A stretch of DNA of 38,508 nt from positions 1 through 38,508 of the forward strand of contig DVED01000121.1 of the NCBI GenBank assembly GCA_015295945.1, read 5' to 3'. Of this stretch, positions 1-8,567 are shown piece by piece. The stretch is from Oscillatoriales cyanobacterium M59_W2019_021 (lineage in GTDB: Bacteria > Cyanobacteriota > Cyanobacteriia > Cyanobacteriales > Geitlerinemataceae). The translations under genes and the position numbers were made by a program. Below the pieces are notes generated by a model that did no database searches, was not told where the DNA came from, and worked only from the letters and a program-made list of their open reading frames with translations. Positions within the stretch are counted from its first letter, which is position 1, and each line of letters starts with the position of its first letter.

Positions 1-1356
1 ACGCCGCCGTGGTACGTCGTCGAAGCTACCGAAACCGGGGAACTGATCGGACTTGCCGACCTTCCCCACCGCTTAGGCGTCGATCCGCGTTCCTACAAAG
101 AACCCTCGTCCTCCAGCGAAACGGGAAACCCCTATTGCACCCAAGGGTTTACCTACACCTTCGCCATGGAAACGACGAAGGAACCCCAAGAACACGAACT
201 GCCGCCGTTCTACGAACAGCACCAACCCTACTACAGCTACGAACTGGAACGGTTAGCCAGTTTCCCCCTGGTGTTTAGCTATCGCCGCATCCACAGCGAA
301 GATCCCAAAGATGCCTTGCGTCCCAACCCCCGCGACAATCCCATGCTTCCCGGCGATATTTCCATGCAGAACTGGACGTGGGGAAACGACTACCGACCGG
401 GAACGGCAGAGGATAATTTCATCTATACCCGCGAACAGTTGCAGGAGTTGGGACAGTTGGAACCCGGCGGTTGGCTGGGGGGTTTGCGGACGGAAACTTT
501 GCAAAAAGGGGAAGATCACGCTCTCGGCTTTTTCTATTGGTTGGTGGAAGGAACCACCGACTCGCAATTGGGGGATGGAGTGAAAGAACCGCATCCCAAC
601 CATCGCTTGTTGGCGGGGTTGGATGCACCGATGGGAACGGGACACGGGTTGTCGAAATATCCGTACATTCGGGAAGGACGGCGGATTATCGGGCGTCCGG
701 ATTGGAATTCCCCCGATGGATTTATGGTGTGGGAAATCGATATTTCTCGCCAGGATTATCGCCAGCCGATTTATCAGGAAACTTTGATTCCTAAAGAATA
801 CCGGAGATTGTGGTTGGCACTGTCAGGATTGGAGGTGTTGGAAGTGTTGCAGGGCGATCGAGAACTCGAAAACGTGACGAGGCGATCGCGCGCTTCCATT
901 TTCCCAGATTCCGTGGGCATCGGTCACTACGCGATCGATTTTCACCCGTGCATGCAGCAGCATCCCCCAGAAGCTCCTGGAAATATCGAAATGCCGGGAG
1001 AACGCTTGGGACAAGGAGCCTCTTACCCCTTCCAAATTCCCCTGCGGGCGATGATTCCCCAAAAACTGGACAATTTGTTAGTTGCCGGGAAAAGCATCGC
1101 CACCAGTCACGTTGCCGCCGCCGCCTACCGCGTCCACTCTTTTGAATGGTCGGCGGGAGCTGCCGCCGGAACCACGGCGGCGTTTGCATTGGATAACGGC
1201 ATCGTTCCCTATCAATTGGTCGATAACTTACCATCTCCGGAACCGGAATTGGAACGGTTGCAAAGCCTGCTGATCCAACACCAAAACCCGATTGACTTCC
1301 CCAATACATCCGTTTTGAATAACGATTGGGAAGAGTGGAAAGAAGAGGAGAAATAA
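1..1356 (+). CDS. FAD-dependent oxidoreductase, C-terminal part (5' end outside window)
   Basis: The frame is open from base 1, so the internal ATG at 166 is not the true start and the N-terminal FAD-binding part lies upstream. The visible 451 residues contain a segment resembling the FAD_oxidored family: an early 'TGELIGLADLP' stretch and, near the end, 'LVAGKSIATSHVAAAAYRVHS' style residues (positions 1078-1140), typical of the C-terminal FAD-contacting region of large cyanobacterial FAD-dependent oxidoreductases. The substrate cannot be deduced. The stop at 1354-1356 is followed after nine bases by the DUF2256 gene, so the two are probably cotranscribed. Family assignment is good; the specific reaction is unknown. 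Confidence 0.8.
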   Translation, partial: TPPWYVVEATETGELIGLADLPHRLGVDPRSYKEPSSSSETGNPYCTQGFTYTFAMETTKEPQEHELPPFYEQHQPYYSYELERLASFPLVFSYRRIHSEDPKDALRPNPRDNPMLPGDISMQNWTWGNDYRPGTAEDNFIYTREQLQELGQLEPGGWLGGLRTETLQKGEDHALGFFYWLVEGTTDSQLGDGVKEPHPNHRLLAGLDAPMGTGHGLSKYPYIREGRRIIGRPDWNSPDGFMVWEIDISRQDYRQPIYQETLIPKEYRRLWLALSGLEVLEVLQGDRELENVTRRSRASIFPDSVGIGHYAIDFHPCMQQHPPEAPGNIEMPGERLGQGASYPFQIPLRAMIPQKLDNLLVAGKSIATSHVAAAAYRVHSFEWSAGAAAGTTAAFALDNGIVPYQLVDNLPSPEPELERLQSLLIQHQNPIDFPNTSVLNNDWEEWKEEEK

Positions 1357-1365
1357 TGGCAAATT

Positions 1366-1518
1366 ATGGGACGACATCGCGCTAAATCTGACTTGCCTAG
1401 CAAAATTTGCCCGGTGTGCCAGCGTCCATTTACCTGGCGCAAAAAGTGGGAAAAGTGTTGGGACGAGGTGAAATACTGTTCCGATCGCTGTCGCCGTCGC
1501 CGTTCGCAGTCGGGTTAG
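1366..1518 (+). CDS. DUF2256 small zinc-ribbon-like protein
   Basis: A 50-residue protein that is easily missed because of its length. It carries [14 protein letters not shown] at residues 15-28, then CW at 31-32 and YCSDRC at 37-42, followed by an Arg cluster. This is the hallmark of DUF2256: two paired cysteine motifs (C15/C18 and C38/C42) that could bind one zinc ion. The start ATG at 1366 gives the conserved frame; an ATG at 1356 in another frame stops after nine codons. In many proteobacteria and cyanobacteria the family sits beside flavoproteins or photolyase-related genes. Here it follows an FAD-dependent oxidoreductase by nine bases, consistent with an operon. Function unknown. Confidence 0.88.
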   Translation: MGRHRAKSDLPSKICPVCQRPFTWRKKWEKCWDEVKYCSDRCRRRRSQSG

Positions 1519-1663
1519 AGTGGAAAGGGGCAAGAGATCGATCGAGCTTGACCCCTGACAGAGGCGTTAGCGCGATCGCATGGGACATTTCCCCAATCTC
1601 CCACCGCCTGACCTCTGTCATGTCCGCACCTGCGATCGGAAACGGTGTTATTCGGGATTAGAG

Positions 1664-2599
1664 ATGATGTCACAACCCATACAGCCTAAGCTGATTATTC
1701 ACGGCGGTGCCGGCAGTTCCCTCTCGGGAAAAGGCAGCGTCGAAATCGTTCGCCAGTCATTGCATCGAGTCATTGAAGATGTTTACGAGCTACTGCAAAA
1801 TGGAGCCAGTGCGCCAGATGCCGTGGTGCGCGGTTGCCAACTTCTAGAAGACGATCCCCTGTTCAACGCGGGAACGGGTTCGGTCTTGCAATCGGACGGA
1901 CAAATCCGCATGAGTGCCTCGTTGATGGACGGTACGAGTTTGCGATTTAGCGGCGTGATTAACGTGTCGCGAGTGCAAAATCCCATCGACCTGGCGAAAA
2001 AGCTGCAACCCGAACAGGATCGCGTCCTCTCCGACTTCGGCGCGACGGAATTTGCCCGAGAAATTGGCGTCCCCATTTACGATCCCAAAACAGAAAAGCG
2101 CTTGAAGGAGTGGTGGTACGAACACACCGACAATTTTCACCGGAAAATGGCGGACGTGGTTGCCGAACCGGCGGGTCGCGGAACCATTGGCGTGGTAGCG
2201 CTCGACGCGGAGGGACGCATCGCCGCCGGAACCTCCACGGGAGGGAAAGGCTTCGAGCGCATCGGTCGGGTGAGCGACTCGGCGATGCCTGCCGGAAACT
2301 ACGCCAACGATCGCTCGGGTGTCAGTTGTACGGGGATCGGCGAAGATATTATCGAGGAATGCCTCGCTGCCAAAATCGTCGTCCGCGTCACCGATGGGAT
2401 GTCTTTGGTGCAGGCAATGGAGCGATCGTTTGCCGAGGCCGAAAGCCACAACCGCGATTTTGGAGCGATCAGTCTCGATGCTACCGGGAGCATCGTTTGG
2501 GGCAAAACCAGCGATGTCATCTTGGCCGCTTTCCACAACGGAGATCGCATCGGCGACAGCCTAGAAGCCGAAAAAGGCACGAAAGTCGTTCGTTGTTAG
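1664..2599 (+). CDS. Isoaspartyl peptidase / plant-type L-asparaginase
   Basis: An Ntn-hydrolase of about 311 residues that hydrolyses L-asparagine and isoaspartyl dipeptides after self-cleavage into two chains. It begins with 'LIIHGGAG' at about residue 9, has 'DPLFNAGTGSVL' near residue 64, and the autoproteolysis site 'RGTIGVVALDA', whose Thr (codon 2183-2185, residue about 174) becomes the N-terminal nucleophile. 'GTSTGG' follows, as in the family. The frame extends upstream to 1580, but homology starts at the ATG pair 1664/1667, so I chose 1664; 1667 is equally possible. Upstream, TGACAGAG (1556-1563) and CTCTGTCA (1613-1620) form a long-spaced inverted repeat of unknown meaning. It probably serves cyanophycin or damaged-peptide breakdown (inference). 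Confidence 0.9.
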   Translation: MMSQPIQPKLIIHGGAGSSLSGKGSVEIVRQSLHRVIEDVYELLQNGASAPDAVVRGCQLLEDDPLFNAGTGSVLQSDGQIRMSASLMDGTSLRFSGVINVSRVQNPIDLAKKLQPEQDRVLSDFGATEFAREIGVPIYDPKTEKRLKEWWYEHTDNFHRKMADVVAEPAGRGTIGVVALDAEGRIAAGTSTGGKGFERIGRVSDSAMPAGNYANDRSGVSCTGIGEDIIEECLAAKIVVRVTDGMSLVQAMERSFAEAESHNRDFGAISLDATGSIVWGKTSDVILAAFHNGDRIGDSLEAEKGTKVVRC

Positions 2600-2633
2600 T
2601 TGTTAGGAGTTAGGGGTTTGGGATTTGGTAGTC

Positions 2634-2666
2634 GCTAGTCGCGCTTTTGCTTTCTTCTCCCCCTGC
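2634..2666. repeat. 33-nt dispersed intergenic repeat, copy 1
   Basis: This 33-base stretch (starts gctagtcgcgcttttgc, ends ctccccctgc) is identical to 36533-36565, about 34 kb away. Both copies lie in spacers after a 'ggggtttgg' style run. It belongs to the pyrimidine-rich filler repeats common in filamentous cyanobacteria. Confidence 0.85.
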
Positions 2667-2783
2667 TTCCCCGGCTTGCCAGAAACCGATCGAGTCCGTG
2701 CCGGGGTGCGTGGAGGAAAGAACGCAATCTGCTAAAATGGAAGACTGTGACTTTTTATGCGTAGACAATAATCCATCACTACC

Positions 2784-2921
2784 ATGCCCCAGCGCACCTT
2801 ACGAGGCACGAGCCGCAAACGAAAAAGAGTTTCGGGTTTTCGCACCCGGATGCGAATTAAGACGGGAAGACGGGTCATCAACGATCGCCGCCGCAAAGGT
2901 CGGTATCGGTTAGCCGTTTGA
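2784..2921 (+). CDS. rpmH: 50S ribosomal protein L34
   Basis: A 45-residue, very basic protein starting [15 protein letters not shown] and containing RVSGFRTRM and the RRxKGR tail (residues 35-40) that define L34. It is a structural component of the large ribosomal subunit. It lies about 150 bases before rnpA, the conserved bacterial rpmH-rnpA order. A TAAAAT at 2733-2738, about 45 bases before the ATG, is a plausible -10 element. The cyanobacterial MPQRTLxGTxRK start differs from the enterobacterial MKRTF form but is normal in this phylum. Confidence 0.97.
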   Translation: MPQRTLRGTSRKRKRVSGFRTRMRIKTGRRVINDRRRKGRYRLAV

Positions 2922-3074
2922 GGAAATCGGGATTCGCTGAATCATCGCGACTCGCAATATGACAAAAGTCAAAGCCACGACGGAGGAAGTCGATCGAATT
3001 GACTTTCTCTGTTTTCCGGTTGTCTGGTCTAGGTCGGTCTTTCTCAAATTCCCAAAGCTCGAGGGGAAAAGGTC

Positions 3075-3449
3075 GTGTTGCCTAAAGCCAATCGCCTACG
3101 ACACTGGCGCGACTTCCAAACCATTTACCAACAGGGAATTCGTTGGCGGGGCGATCTTTTGATGCTCAGAGCCTGGCGTCGTACTGCTGCCGACCCCGTA
3201 CCGACGCGCTTCGGGATTTCTGTCAGCCGCAAATTTAGCAAGCATGCCGTCACCAGAAATCGCATCAAGCGGCAAATTCGAGCGGCGCTGCACCATCTCT
3301 TGCCGGACATCGTACCCGGTTGGGACTGTATTATCGTCGTCAAGCCGACAGACCAAACGTGCAATTACGATCGATTTCTGCAAGAATTGAAGCAGTTGTT
3401 GGCAAAAGCAGAGGTACTCAATGGGCATTCGAGAGGAAACGTATTATGA
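3075..3449 (+). CDS. rnpA: Ribonuclease P protein component
   Basis: A 124-residue protein subunit of RNase P, which helps the catalytic RNA mature tRNA 5' ends. The diagnostic motif is 'SRKFSKHAVTRNRIKRQIR' at about residues 50-68, with the RNRIKR core. The N-terminus 'LPKANRLRHWRDFQTIYQQG' is also typical. The start is GTG at 3075, preceded by a purine-rich GAGGGGAAAAGG at 3061-3072; no ATG lies upstream in frame before the conserved residues. Its 3' end overlaps the next gene by 29 bases, which suggests translational coupling. Confidence 0.96.
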   Translation: MLPKANRLRHWRDFQTIYQQGIRWRGDLLMLRAWRRTAADPVPTRFGISVSRKFSKHAVTRNRIKRQIRAALHHLLPDIVPGWDCIIVVKPTDQTCNYDRFLQELKQLLAKAEVLNGHSRGNVL

Positions 3450-3822
3450 AGGCGGACCCGCCATTGGGGACTTAATTTTCAATCTCCTCATCGGTTTGAC
3501 GATCGTCGCTTTACCACTCACCATTGGAGCGGTGGTGCGGGCATTGTGGTTGCGCTATCGCATTACCAATCGCCGCATTTGCGTCACTGGGGGATGGATG
3601 GGGCGCGATCGCACGGATATCATCTATTCGGAAATCGTTAAAATCGTCACGGTTTCTCGCGGTTTCGGGTTATGGGGAGATATGGTCGTCACCCTTAAAA
3701 ACGGCTCGCGTTTGGAATTGAGAGCGGTTCCCCGCTTCCGGGAAGTTTACGAGTATATCAGCGAGAAACTGTCGCCGAAAGCGCGTCAAGCCAGCGGTCC
3801 CCTCGGCCGCGCGGCTAATTGA
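3421..3822 (+). CDS. PH domain-containing membrane protein
   Basis: A 133-residue protein with one predicted membrane segment at about residues 17-40 and then a bacterial PH domain (bPH_2, residues 44-120), visible as 'RYRITNRRICVTGGWMGRDRTDI' followed by alternating hydrophobic strands. In cyanobacteria this gene usually sits between rnpA and yidC, as here. It overlaps rnpA by 29 bases and ends 54 bases before yidC. A role with YidC-dependent membrane biogenesis is an inference from conserved position; no catalytic residues are visible. Confidence 0.87.
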   Translation: MGIREETYYEGGPAIGDLIFNLLIGLTIVALPLTIGAVVRALWLRYRITNRRICVTGGWMGRDRTDIIYSEIVKIVTVSRGFGLWGDMVVTLKNGSRLELRAVPRFREVYEYISEKLSPKARQASGPLGRAAN

Positions 3823-3876
3823 GCATTGAATGCCGTTCGATAGAAAATATAGAGTGCAAACGTTGAATTAAAACAA

Positions 3877-5034
3877 ATGGATTTTGGTATTGGTTTTCTC
3901 TCGAATAACGTCATGCTGCCGATCCTGGACTTGTTCTACGGGATCGTCCCCAGCTACGGTTTGGCGATCGTTGCCCTGACGTTAGTGGTTCGCTTTGCCC
4001 TCTATCCCCTCAGCGCGGGTTCCATTCGCAGTATGCGTCGGATGCGGGTCGCCCAACCGGCGATGCAAAAGCGGGTGAAAGAAATTCAAGAGCGATATAA
4101 AGCCGATCCTGCCAAACAGCAGGAGGAAATGAGCAAGGTTTACAAAGAATTCGGCAATCCCCTTTCCGGTTGCTTGCCCGTTCTCGTGCAAATGCCCGTT
4201 CTCTTTGCCCTATTCGCCACGTTGCGGGGATCGCCGTTTGCCGATGTCAATTACACGGTTAACGTCGAAATTTTCCCCAAAGAACAAGTCGAACGGATTC
4301 AGCCGCAAGTTTTTGCCACCAAACCGCAAAATATCTACGTCTCCGATGGGGTTCACACCAAGTTAACGGCATTGCTGCCAGCGGGAAATCGTTTGGTGGT
4401 GGGTGATCGCGTGCAACTGGAATTTCAAACGGAGGAAGGCAAGCCTTTAAGTACGTTTGCCAGCGAAAATGGGGAAACGGGAATCGCACCCCAGTTGAAA
4501 GTGATCGAAGGTGCCGATCGCCTGAAAGTCAATCCCGACGGCTTGATCGAAGCCCTACAACCCGGCAAAGCCACCTTGCAAGCCACCATTCCCGGATTAG
4601 CAGCAGACAAAGGTTTCTTGTTTATTAAAGCACTCGGACGAGTGGGAACGACAGACGAAAACGGCAATATCAACTGGGATATCGTTGGCATGGTGCTGTT
4701 CTTCGGATTGAGTTTGTATCTCAACCAGATTCTGTCCGGTTCCGGTGCCAAAAGCGCATCGAGCGAAAACAGCCAGCAAGAAACGGTTAACAAAATTACC
4801 CCCGTTCTGTTTTCGGTGATGTTCTTGTTCTTCCCCCTTCCGGCTGGGGTGTTGATGTACATGGTGATTGCCAACATCTTCCAAACTCTCCAGACTTTTA
4901 TTTTGTCGCGGGAACCGCTGCCGGAAAACCTGCAAAAAATCCTGGACGAACAGGAAAAAGCCGCGAAGAAAGCCAGCGGCGATCGCAGCACCCTGCCCTT
5001 CGAGCCGGGAAGTTCCAAGAAAAAAGCCGGGTAG
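3877..5034 (+). CDS. yidC: Membrane protein insertase YidC/Oxa1/Alb3
   Basis: A 385-residue insertase that places proteins into the plasma and thylakoid membranes. Membrane segments are visible at about 15-46 (with the conserved groove Arg in '[10 protein letters not shown]'), 95-115 ('[16 protein letters not shown]'), 262-282 and 308-335 ('[20 protein letters not shown]'). Between the second and third lies a roughly 140-residue soluble insert (about 120-255) with Big_2-like beta-rich sequence, a feature of cyanobacterial YidC. The basic C-tail ends in KKKAG. It belongs to the rpmH-rnpA-PH-yidC-jag-yceD cluster. Confidence 0.96.
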   Translation: MDFGIGFLSNNVMLPILDLFYGIVPSYGLAIVALTLVVRFALYPLSAGSIRSMRRMRVAQPAMQKRVKEIQERYKADPAKQQEEMSKVYKEFGNPLSGCLPVLVQMPVLFALFATLRGSPFADVNYTVNVEIFPKEQVERIQPQVFATKPQNIYVSDGVHTKLTALLPAGNRLVVGDRVQLEFQTEEGKPLSTFASENGETGIAPQLKVIEGADRLKVNPDGLIEALQPGKATLQATIPGLAADKGFLFIKALGRVGTTDENGNINWDIVGMVLFFGLSLYLNQILSGSGAKSASSENSQQETVNKITPVLFSVMFLFFPLPAGVLMYMVIANIFQTLQTFILSREPLPENLQKILDEQEKAAKKASGDRSTLPFEPGSSKKKAG

Positions 5035-5073
5035 TTTCGCTGCCGTTATTTACAATCACTTCAGATCAGCAGC

Positions 5074-5559
5074 ATGAACGATCCAAGATTAAATCGCGGT
5101 CGAGAGTGGTTAGAACAACTTCTGGCAATGGGGGGCTTGTCTATTCCCGTTACCGCTTCGTGGGAGGTCGATAGTTGTTGGCTGACCCTCGACAGTTCTC
5201 ACCTGACTCCCGAGCAGATCGAGAGTCTGATCGGCACGCGGGGAGAGGCGATCGATGCCATCCAATATCTCGCCAATTCGATTCTCAATATCGGGCGCGT
5301 GCCCGAAGAACAATCCTCGTATACCATCGAACTTGACGGGTATCGGGTGCGACGGCAAAACGAATTGCAATCTCTGGCTGAGGAAGTTGCCGATCGCGTT
5401 CGCACCTCTGGAGAGGCGGTGGAAATAACCGATCTTTCCTCCGCCGAACGGCGTCAGATTCACACCTTGTTGAAAGAATCTACGGATCTGGAAACCGAAA
5501 GCCAGGGAGAAGAACCCCATCGCCGTTTGGTGGTGCGGTTGCGATCGGAAATTGCCTAA
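5074..5559 (+). CDS. jag: Jag/KhpB-like RNA-binding protein (KH + R3H)
   Basis: A 161-residue protein with a KH-like part (residues 20-90, 'IGTRGEAIDAIQYLANSILN', a GxxG-type loop) and an R3H-type C-terminal part ('RRQIHTLLKES', then 'RRLVVRLR'). It binds RNA and is encoded next to yidC in most bacteria. It starts 39 bases after the yidC stop. It lacks the long N-terminal Jag-N domain of Firmicutes, as is usual in cyanobacteria. Confidence 0.93.
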   Translation: MNDPRLNRGREWLEQLLAMGGLSIPVTASWEVDSCWLTLDSSHLTPEQIESLIGTRGEAIDAIQYLANSILNIGRVPEEQSSYTIELDGYRVRRQNELQSLAEEVADRVRTSGEAVEITDLSSAERRQIHTLLKESTDLETESQGEEPHRRLVVRLRSEIA

Positions 5560-5600
5560 AATCGGGGAATTTTCCAACTGAATGCTTGGGGGAAAACCGC

Positions 5601-6104
5601 ATGGACGCTATTTATATTCCCAGTTTGACCAACGCGCCCGATCGGACGGAAGTTGTTCCCGTCAACGATTTTTTAGCGGATTTGCAAACTTTAATGCCCG
5701 TGCGCGGTGATGTCCGAGTCACGCATCAGGGGAATTATTTAGAAGTATCTGCTAGCGCGATCGCGATTGTGACCTTAACTTGCAACCGCTGTTTGCAGCA
5801 ATATAACTATCGCTTAAAAATCAAACCGTCCGAACTGATTTGGTTAGAAGAACCCCAAGCCGTTCTGCCGTCGAGCGATCTCGAAATCGAAACGCCCCTA
5901 GAAGAATTAGTGGAAAGTTTGCCGCCTAACGGGTATTTTAAACCCGATATTTGGCTGTACGAACAGTTGTGTCTGGCGCTCCCATCTAAGCAGTTATGCG
6001 ATGAAAACTGCGAGGGAATTCCCGTTTCCCAAAGCAATCCAGAATCCCATATCGACAGTCGCTGGGCGGCACTCGATGCTTTAAAAGGAAAGTTACCCCA
6101 GTAA
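5601..6104 (+). CDS. YceD family protein (DUF177)
   Basis: A 167-residue DUF177 protein. It has 'VTLTCNRCLQQYNYRL' mid-protein and 'LCDENCEGIP' near the C-terminus, the paired cysteine motifs of the family. In plants and bacteria YceD homologues are linked to 23S rRNA maturation and L32 accumulation. I chose ATG 5601 (MDAIYIPSL); a TTG at 5586 in frame would add five poorly conserved residues. It starts 41 bases after jag and closes the conserved cluster. Confidence 0.88.
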   Translation: MDAIYIPSLTNAPDRTEVVPVNDFLADLQTLMPVRGDVRVTHQGNYLEVSASAIAIVTLTCNRCLQQYNYRLKIKPSELIWLEEPQAVLPSSDLEIETPLEELVESLPPNGYFKPDIWLYEQLCLALPSKQLCDENCEGIPVSQSNPESHIDSRWAALDALKGKLPQ

Positions 6105-6145
6105 GAGGGAAATTAAAAATTCACGCTCCTCCGTTCCCGTTAAAA

Positions 6146-6177
6146 ACGGTGCGTTTCGTTCCTCAACACACCCTACC
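6146..6177. repeat. Dispersed 'ggtgcgtt...caacacaccctac' repeat, copy 1
   Basis: This stretch in front of the AAA ATPase gene is a diverged copy of the element at 14599-14630. The shared parts are ggtgcgtt at the left and caacacaccctac at the right. It is a familiar short intergenic repeat of filamentous cyanobacteria. Confidence 0.6.
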
Positions 6178-6223
6178 AAAACTAGCGACAAAAAAACAAA
6201 CCCCAAACCTCAAACCCCAAACG

Positions 6224-7729
6224 ATGTTTAAAGACGAGTTTGAACTGTTGTTAAGAGCGCGGTATCCGCTGATTTATATTCCGACGTTGGAAGAGGAACG
6301 GGTGGAAGAGGCGATCGCCCAGTGCGCGAAAACTCAGGGCAATCGAGCCATCTACATTTGGGATTTTGTGGAGGGATATCAGGGGAATCCCACGGATGCG
6401 GGGGCGGGGCGACGCAATCCGTTACAGGCTTTAGAGCAGGTGGAAAAGCTGAATGCGGCTGCTCCTGCTATTTTTATTTTGCGAGACTTTCACCGCTTTT
6501 TAGACGATGTTTCCGTGTCCCGGAAGTTGCGAAATCTCGCCCGTTTGTTAAAATCACAACCGAAAAATATCGTCATTTTGTCGCCTCAAATTGCCATTCC
6601 CGAGGAGTTGAGCGAAGTCTTAACGGTGTTAGAATTTCCGCTTCCCGATCGGAGCGAAATTCGCAGCGAAATCGATCGATTGTTAGCGGCAACCGGGCGA
6701 TCGCTAGAAAGCCGAATTCTCGATGACATGGTACGTTCCTGTCAGGGGTTATCGATGGAACGGATTCGGCGGGTGTTGGCAAGGGCGATCGCCACTCACG
6801 GAGAATTGCGATCGGAAGATGTGGAATTAATCCTGGAAGAAAAGCGCCAAACCATCCGCCAAACCCAAATTTTGGAGTTTTACCCCACCACCGAACAAAT
6901 CTCCGATATCGGCGGGTTAGATAACCTCAAAGAATGGTTGTTGCGGCGTGGCGGGGCATTTTCCGAAAGGGCGCGACAATACGGACTGCCCCATCCTCGC
7001 GGTTTATTGCTCGTTGGCATCCAGGGAACGGGAAAATCGCTAACCGCCAAGGCAATCTCACACCACTGGCACTTACCCCTGTTAAGGTTAGATGTTGGGC
7101 GCTTATTCGCCGGATTGGTGGGGGAGTCGGAATCGCGCACCCGCCAGATGATTCAACTCGCCGAAGCCCTCGCCCCTTGCGTGTTGTGGATCGACGAAAT
7201 CGACAAAGCTTTTGGGGGAGTAGATAGCAAAGGGGATGGCGGAACCACCAGTCGCGTGTTCGGTACGTTTATTACTTGGTTAGCCGAGAAGAATTCTCCG
7301 GTGTTTGTGGTGGCAACGGCAAATAATATTCAAGCTTTACCGCCGGAAATGTTGCGAAAAGGCAGATTCGACGAAATCTTTTTTGTGGGTTTGCCCAGCC
7401 AATCGGAACGGGAAGAAATTTTCACCGTTCACCTTTCCCGGTTGCGCCCTCACAATCTCAAAAACTACGATTTGCAGCGTTTGGCATACGAAACTCCCGA
7501 TTTTTCCGGCGCGGAAATCGAACAAGCCCTGATCGAAGCCATGCACTTAGGCTTCAGCCAGAATCGAGATTTCACAACAGATGATATTTTAGAAGCGGCG
7601 AGTCAAATCGTTCCCCTAGCCCGCACTGCCCAAGAGCAAATCCAACTGCTGCAAAATTGGGCAGCCGCCGGGAAAGCCCGGATGGCATCTCGGGGTAACA
7701 GCTTAACCCGTCGAATTCAAGAAATTTAG
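6224..7729 (+). CDS. AAA+ ATPase, Ycf46/Slr0374-like
   Basis: A 501-residue cyanobacterial AAA ATPase. The N-terminal half ('FELLLRARYPLIYIPTLEEERVE') is the Ycf46-type domain. The C-terminal AAA module has Walker A GIQGTGKS at about 265-272, Walker B VLWIDEID at 320-327, and 'ATANNIQALPPEMLRKGRFDEIFFVGLP' carrying sensor 1 and the arginine finger. The start is ATG 6224 (MFKDEFELL); the 25 codons upstream in frame are low-complexity. Homologues such as Slr0374 of Synechocystis respond to inorganic carbon and stress; their exact client is unknown. The gene stands alone between repeat-rich spacers. Confidence 0.93.
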   Translation: MFKDEFELLLRARYPLIYIPTLEEERVEEAIAQCAKTQGNRAIYIWDFVEGYQGNPTDAGAGRRNPLQALEQVEKLNAAAPAIFILRDFHRFLDDVSVSRKLRNLARLLKSQPKNIVILSPQIAIPEELSEVLTVLEFPLPDRSEIRSEIDRLLAATGRSLESRILDDMVRSCQGLSMERIRRVLARAIATHGELRSEDVELILEEKRQTIRQTQILEFYPTTEQISDIGGLDNLKEWLLRRGGAFSERARQYGLPHPRGLLLVGIQGTGKSLTAKAISHHWHLPLLRLDVGRLFAGLVGESESRTRQMIQLAEALAPCVLWIDEIDKAFGGVDSKGDGGTTSRVFGTFITWLAEKNSPVFVVATANNIQALPPEMLRKGRFDEIFFVGLPSQSEREEIFTVHLSRLRPHNLKNYDLQRLAYETPDFSGAEIEQALIEAMHLGFSQNRDFTTDDILEAASQIVPLARTAQEQIQLLQNWAAAGKARMASRGNSLTRRIQEI

Positions 7730-7971
7730 AGATTAGATAGTTGTTAGTTGTTAGTTATTACACATCTCCAGAAATTAATTCAGACCCCTCTCCAAACCTC
7801 TCCCCGACACGGAGAGAGGCTTCCTCACCCCCATTCCAACAACAAACCTTTTCCTTTACCCCTTCCTCTTAGGAGGGGGAGGTAGAGAAGGGGGTCAGGG
7901 GGGTTAAGTCTCGGTCTTTTCCTCCAGATGTCTATTAGTTGTTCCTCACCCATTACCGATTACCAAATACT
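7730..7971. repeat. Repeat-rich intergenic spacer
   Basis: No gene is visible. The spacer holds 'ttgttagttgttagtta' heptamer-like runs (7740-7757). It then has a CCTCTCC...GGAGAGAGG hairpin (about 7798-7820) and a second purine/pyrimidine inverted region around 7858-7892. It ends with 'cattaccgattaccaaat', another cyanobacterial short tandem repeat. Confidence 0.6.
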
Positions 7972-8424
7972 ATGACTTTATCGAATATTGCTAAAGTAAT
8001 TTTGGGATTGGCGATCGCCATTGCCCTACTCATCGGGGGCAGTGTTGCCGCTACCTTATATTTGGTTGCCAAACTCACCGCACTGCCGCCCAAACCCGTT
8101 TTCGACAACAAACCCCCCAATGCCGAAGAAACGGCGGCAACTCCCAAACCCGCCACACCTGCTGCCTCTCCTGCTGCGTCCCCTAGTCCTTCCCCAACTC
8201 CTACACCCACACCGGAAGGATACCTCGCCAAGGTGACTTGGCCCCAAGGCTTGTTATTGCGAACTGATCCGAGTTTTGAGGCGGCAAATTCGGGCGGCGT
8301 TGCGGTTAACCAGCAGGTTCGCGTTTTAGAAGAAACAGAAGACGGAAAATGGCAGCGAATCCGCTTGGAAAGCGGTCAAGAAGGTTGGGTTGTGGGTGGT
8401 AATACGATTAAGGTGGAAGAATAA
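7972..8424 (+). CDS. SH3 domain-containing membrane-anchored protein
   Basis: A 150-residue protein with one hydrophobic segment at about 7-33, a Pro/Ala/Ser/Thr linker (about 45-80, ending in PSPSPTPTPTPE) and a C-terminal bacterial SH3 domain (83-150) with 'GLLLRTDPSFEAA' and 'GQEGWVVGG'. The topology implies an anchored protein with its SH3 domain in the periplasm, where such domains bind peptidoglycan or proteins. I chose ATG 7972; a TTG at 7939 in frame reads through repeat sequence. It stands alone between two spacers. Confidence 0.85.
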   Translation: MTLSNIAKVILGLAIAIALLIGGSVAATLYLVAKLTALPPKPVFDNKPPNAEETAATPKPATPAASPAASPSPSPTPTPTPEGYLAKVTWPQGLLLRTDPSFEAANSGGVAVNQQVRVLEETEDGKWQRIRLESGQEGWVVGGNTIKVEE

Positions 8425-8494
8425 AATATAGGGTTCGTTTTTTTCCTTAACACACCGTTTGGATGAGTTGTGAGGTGTTAATTTGAAGTGCAAT

Positions 8495-8510
8495 GTTCGA
8501 TCGATCGAAC
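8495..8510. promoter_or_regulatory. 16-bp perfect palindrome
   Basis: gttcgatcgatcgaac is a perfect palindrome 58 bases before the CPBP gene. It contains overlapping CGATCG cores, so it could be a chance extension of the abundant HIP1-like words or a real operator. Confidence 0.35.
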
Positions 8511-8543
8511 CCGTACGATCGCCAAATTTACCTAAACTCTTGC

Positions 8544-8564
8544 TATGGAGGCGTTGCGTAAGTC
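8544..8564. repeat. 21-nt dispersed repeat, copy 1
   Basis: Identical over 21 bases to 14632-14652 (tatggaggcgttgcgtaag plus two). Copy 1 touches the start of the CPBP gene; copy 2 touches the 3' end of the DUF442 gene. Confidence 0.75.
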
Positions 8565-8567
8565 TTA

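Noticed and set aside
791-1309. Long minus-strand open frame opposite the FAD oxidoreductase
   Set aside because: Lies fully antisense to a clear gene; its Arg/Pro-rich translation has no family features, and GC-rich codons of the real gene explain its length.
1844-2536. 230-codon minus-strand frame inside the isoaspartyl peptidase gene
   Set aside because: Antisense shadow of a gene with intact catalytic motifs; no recognisable domain.
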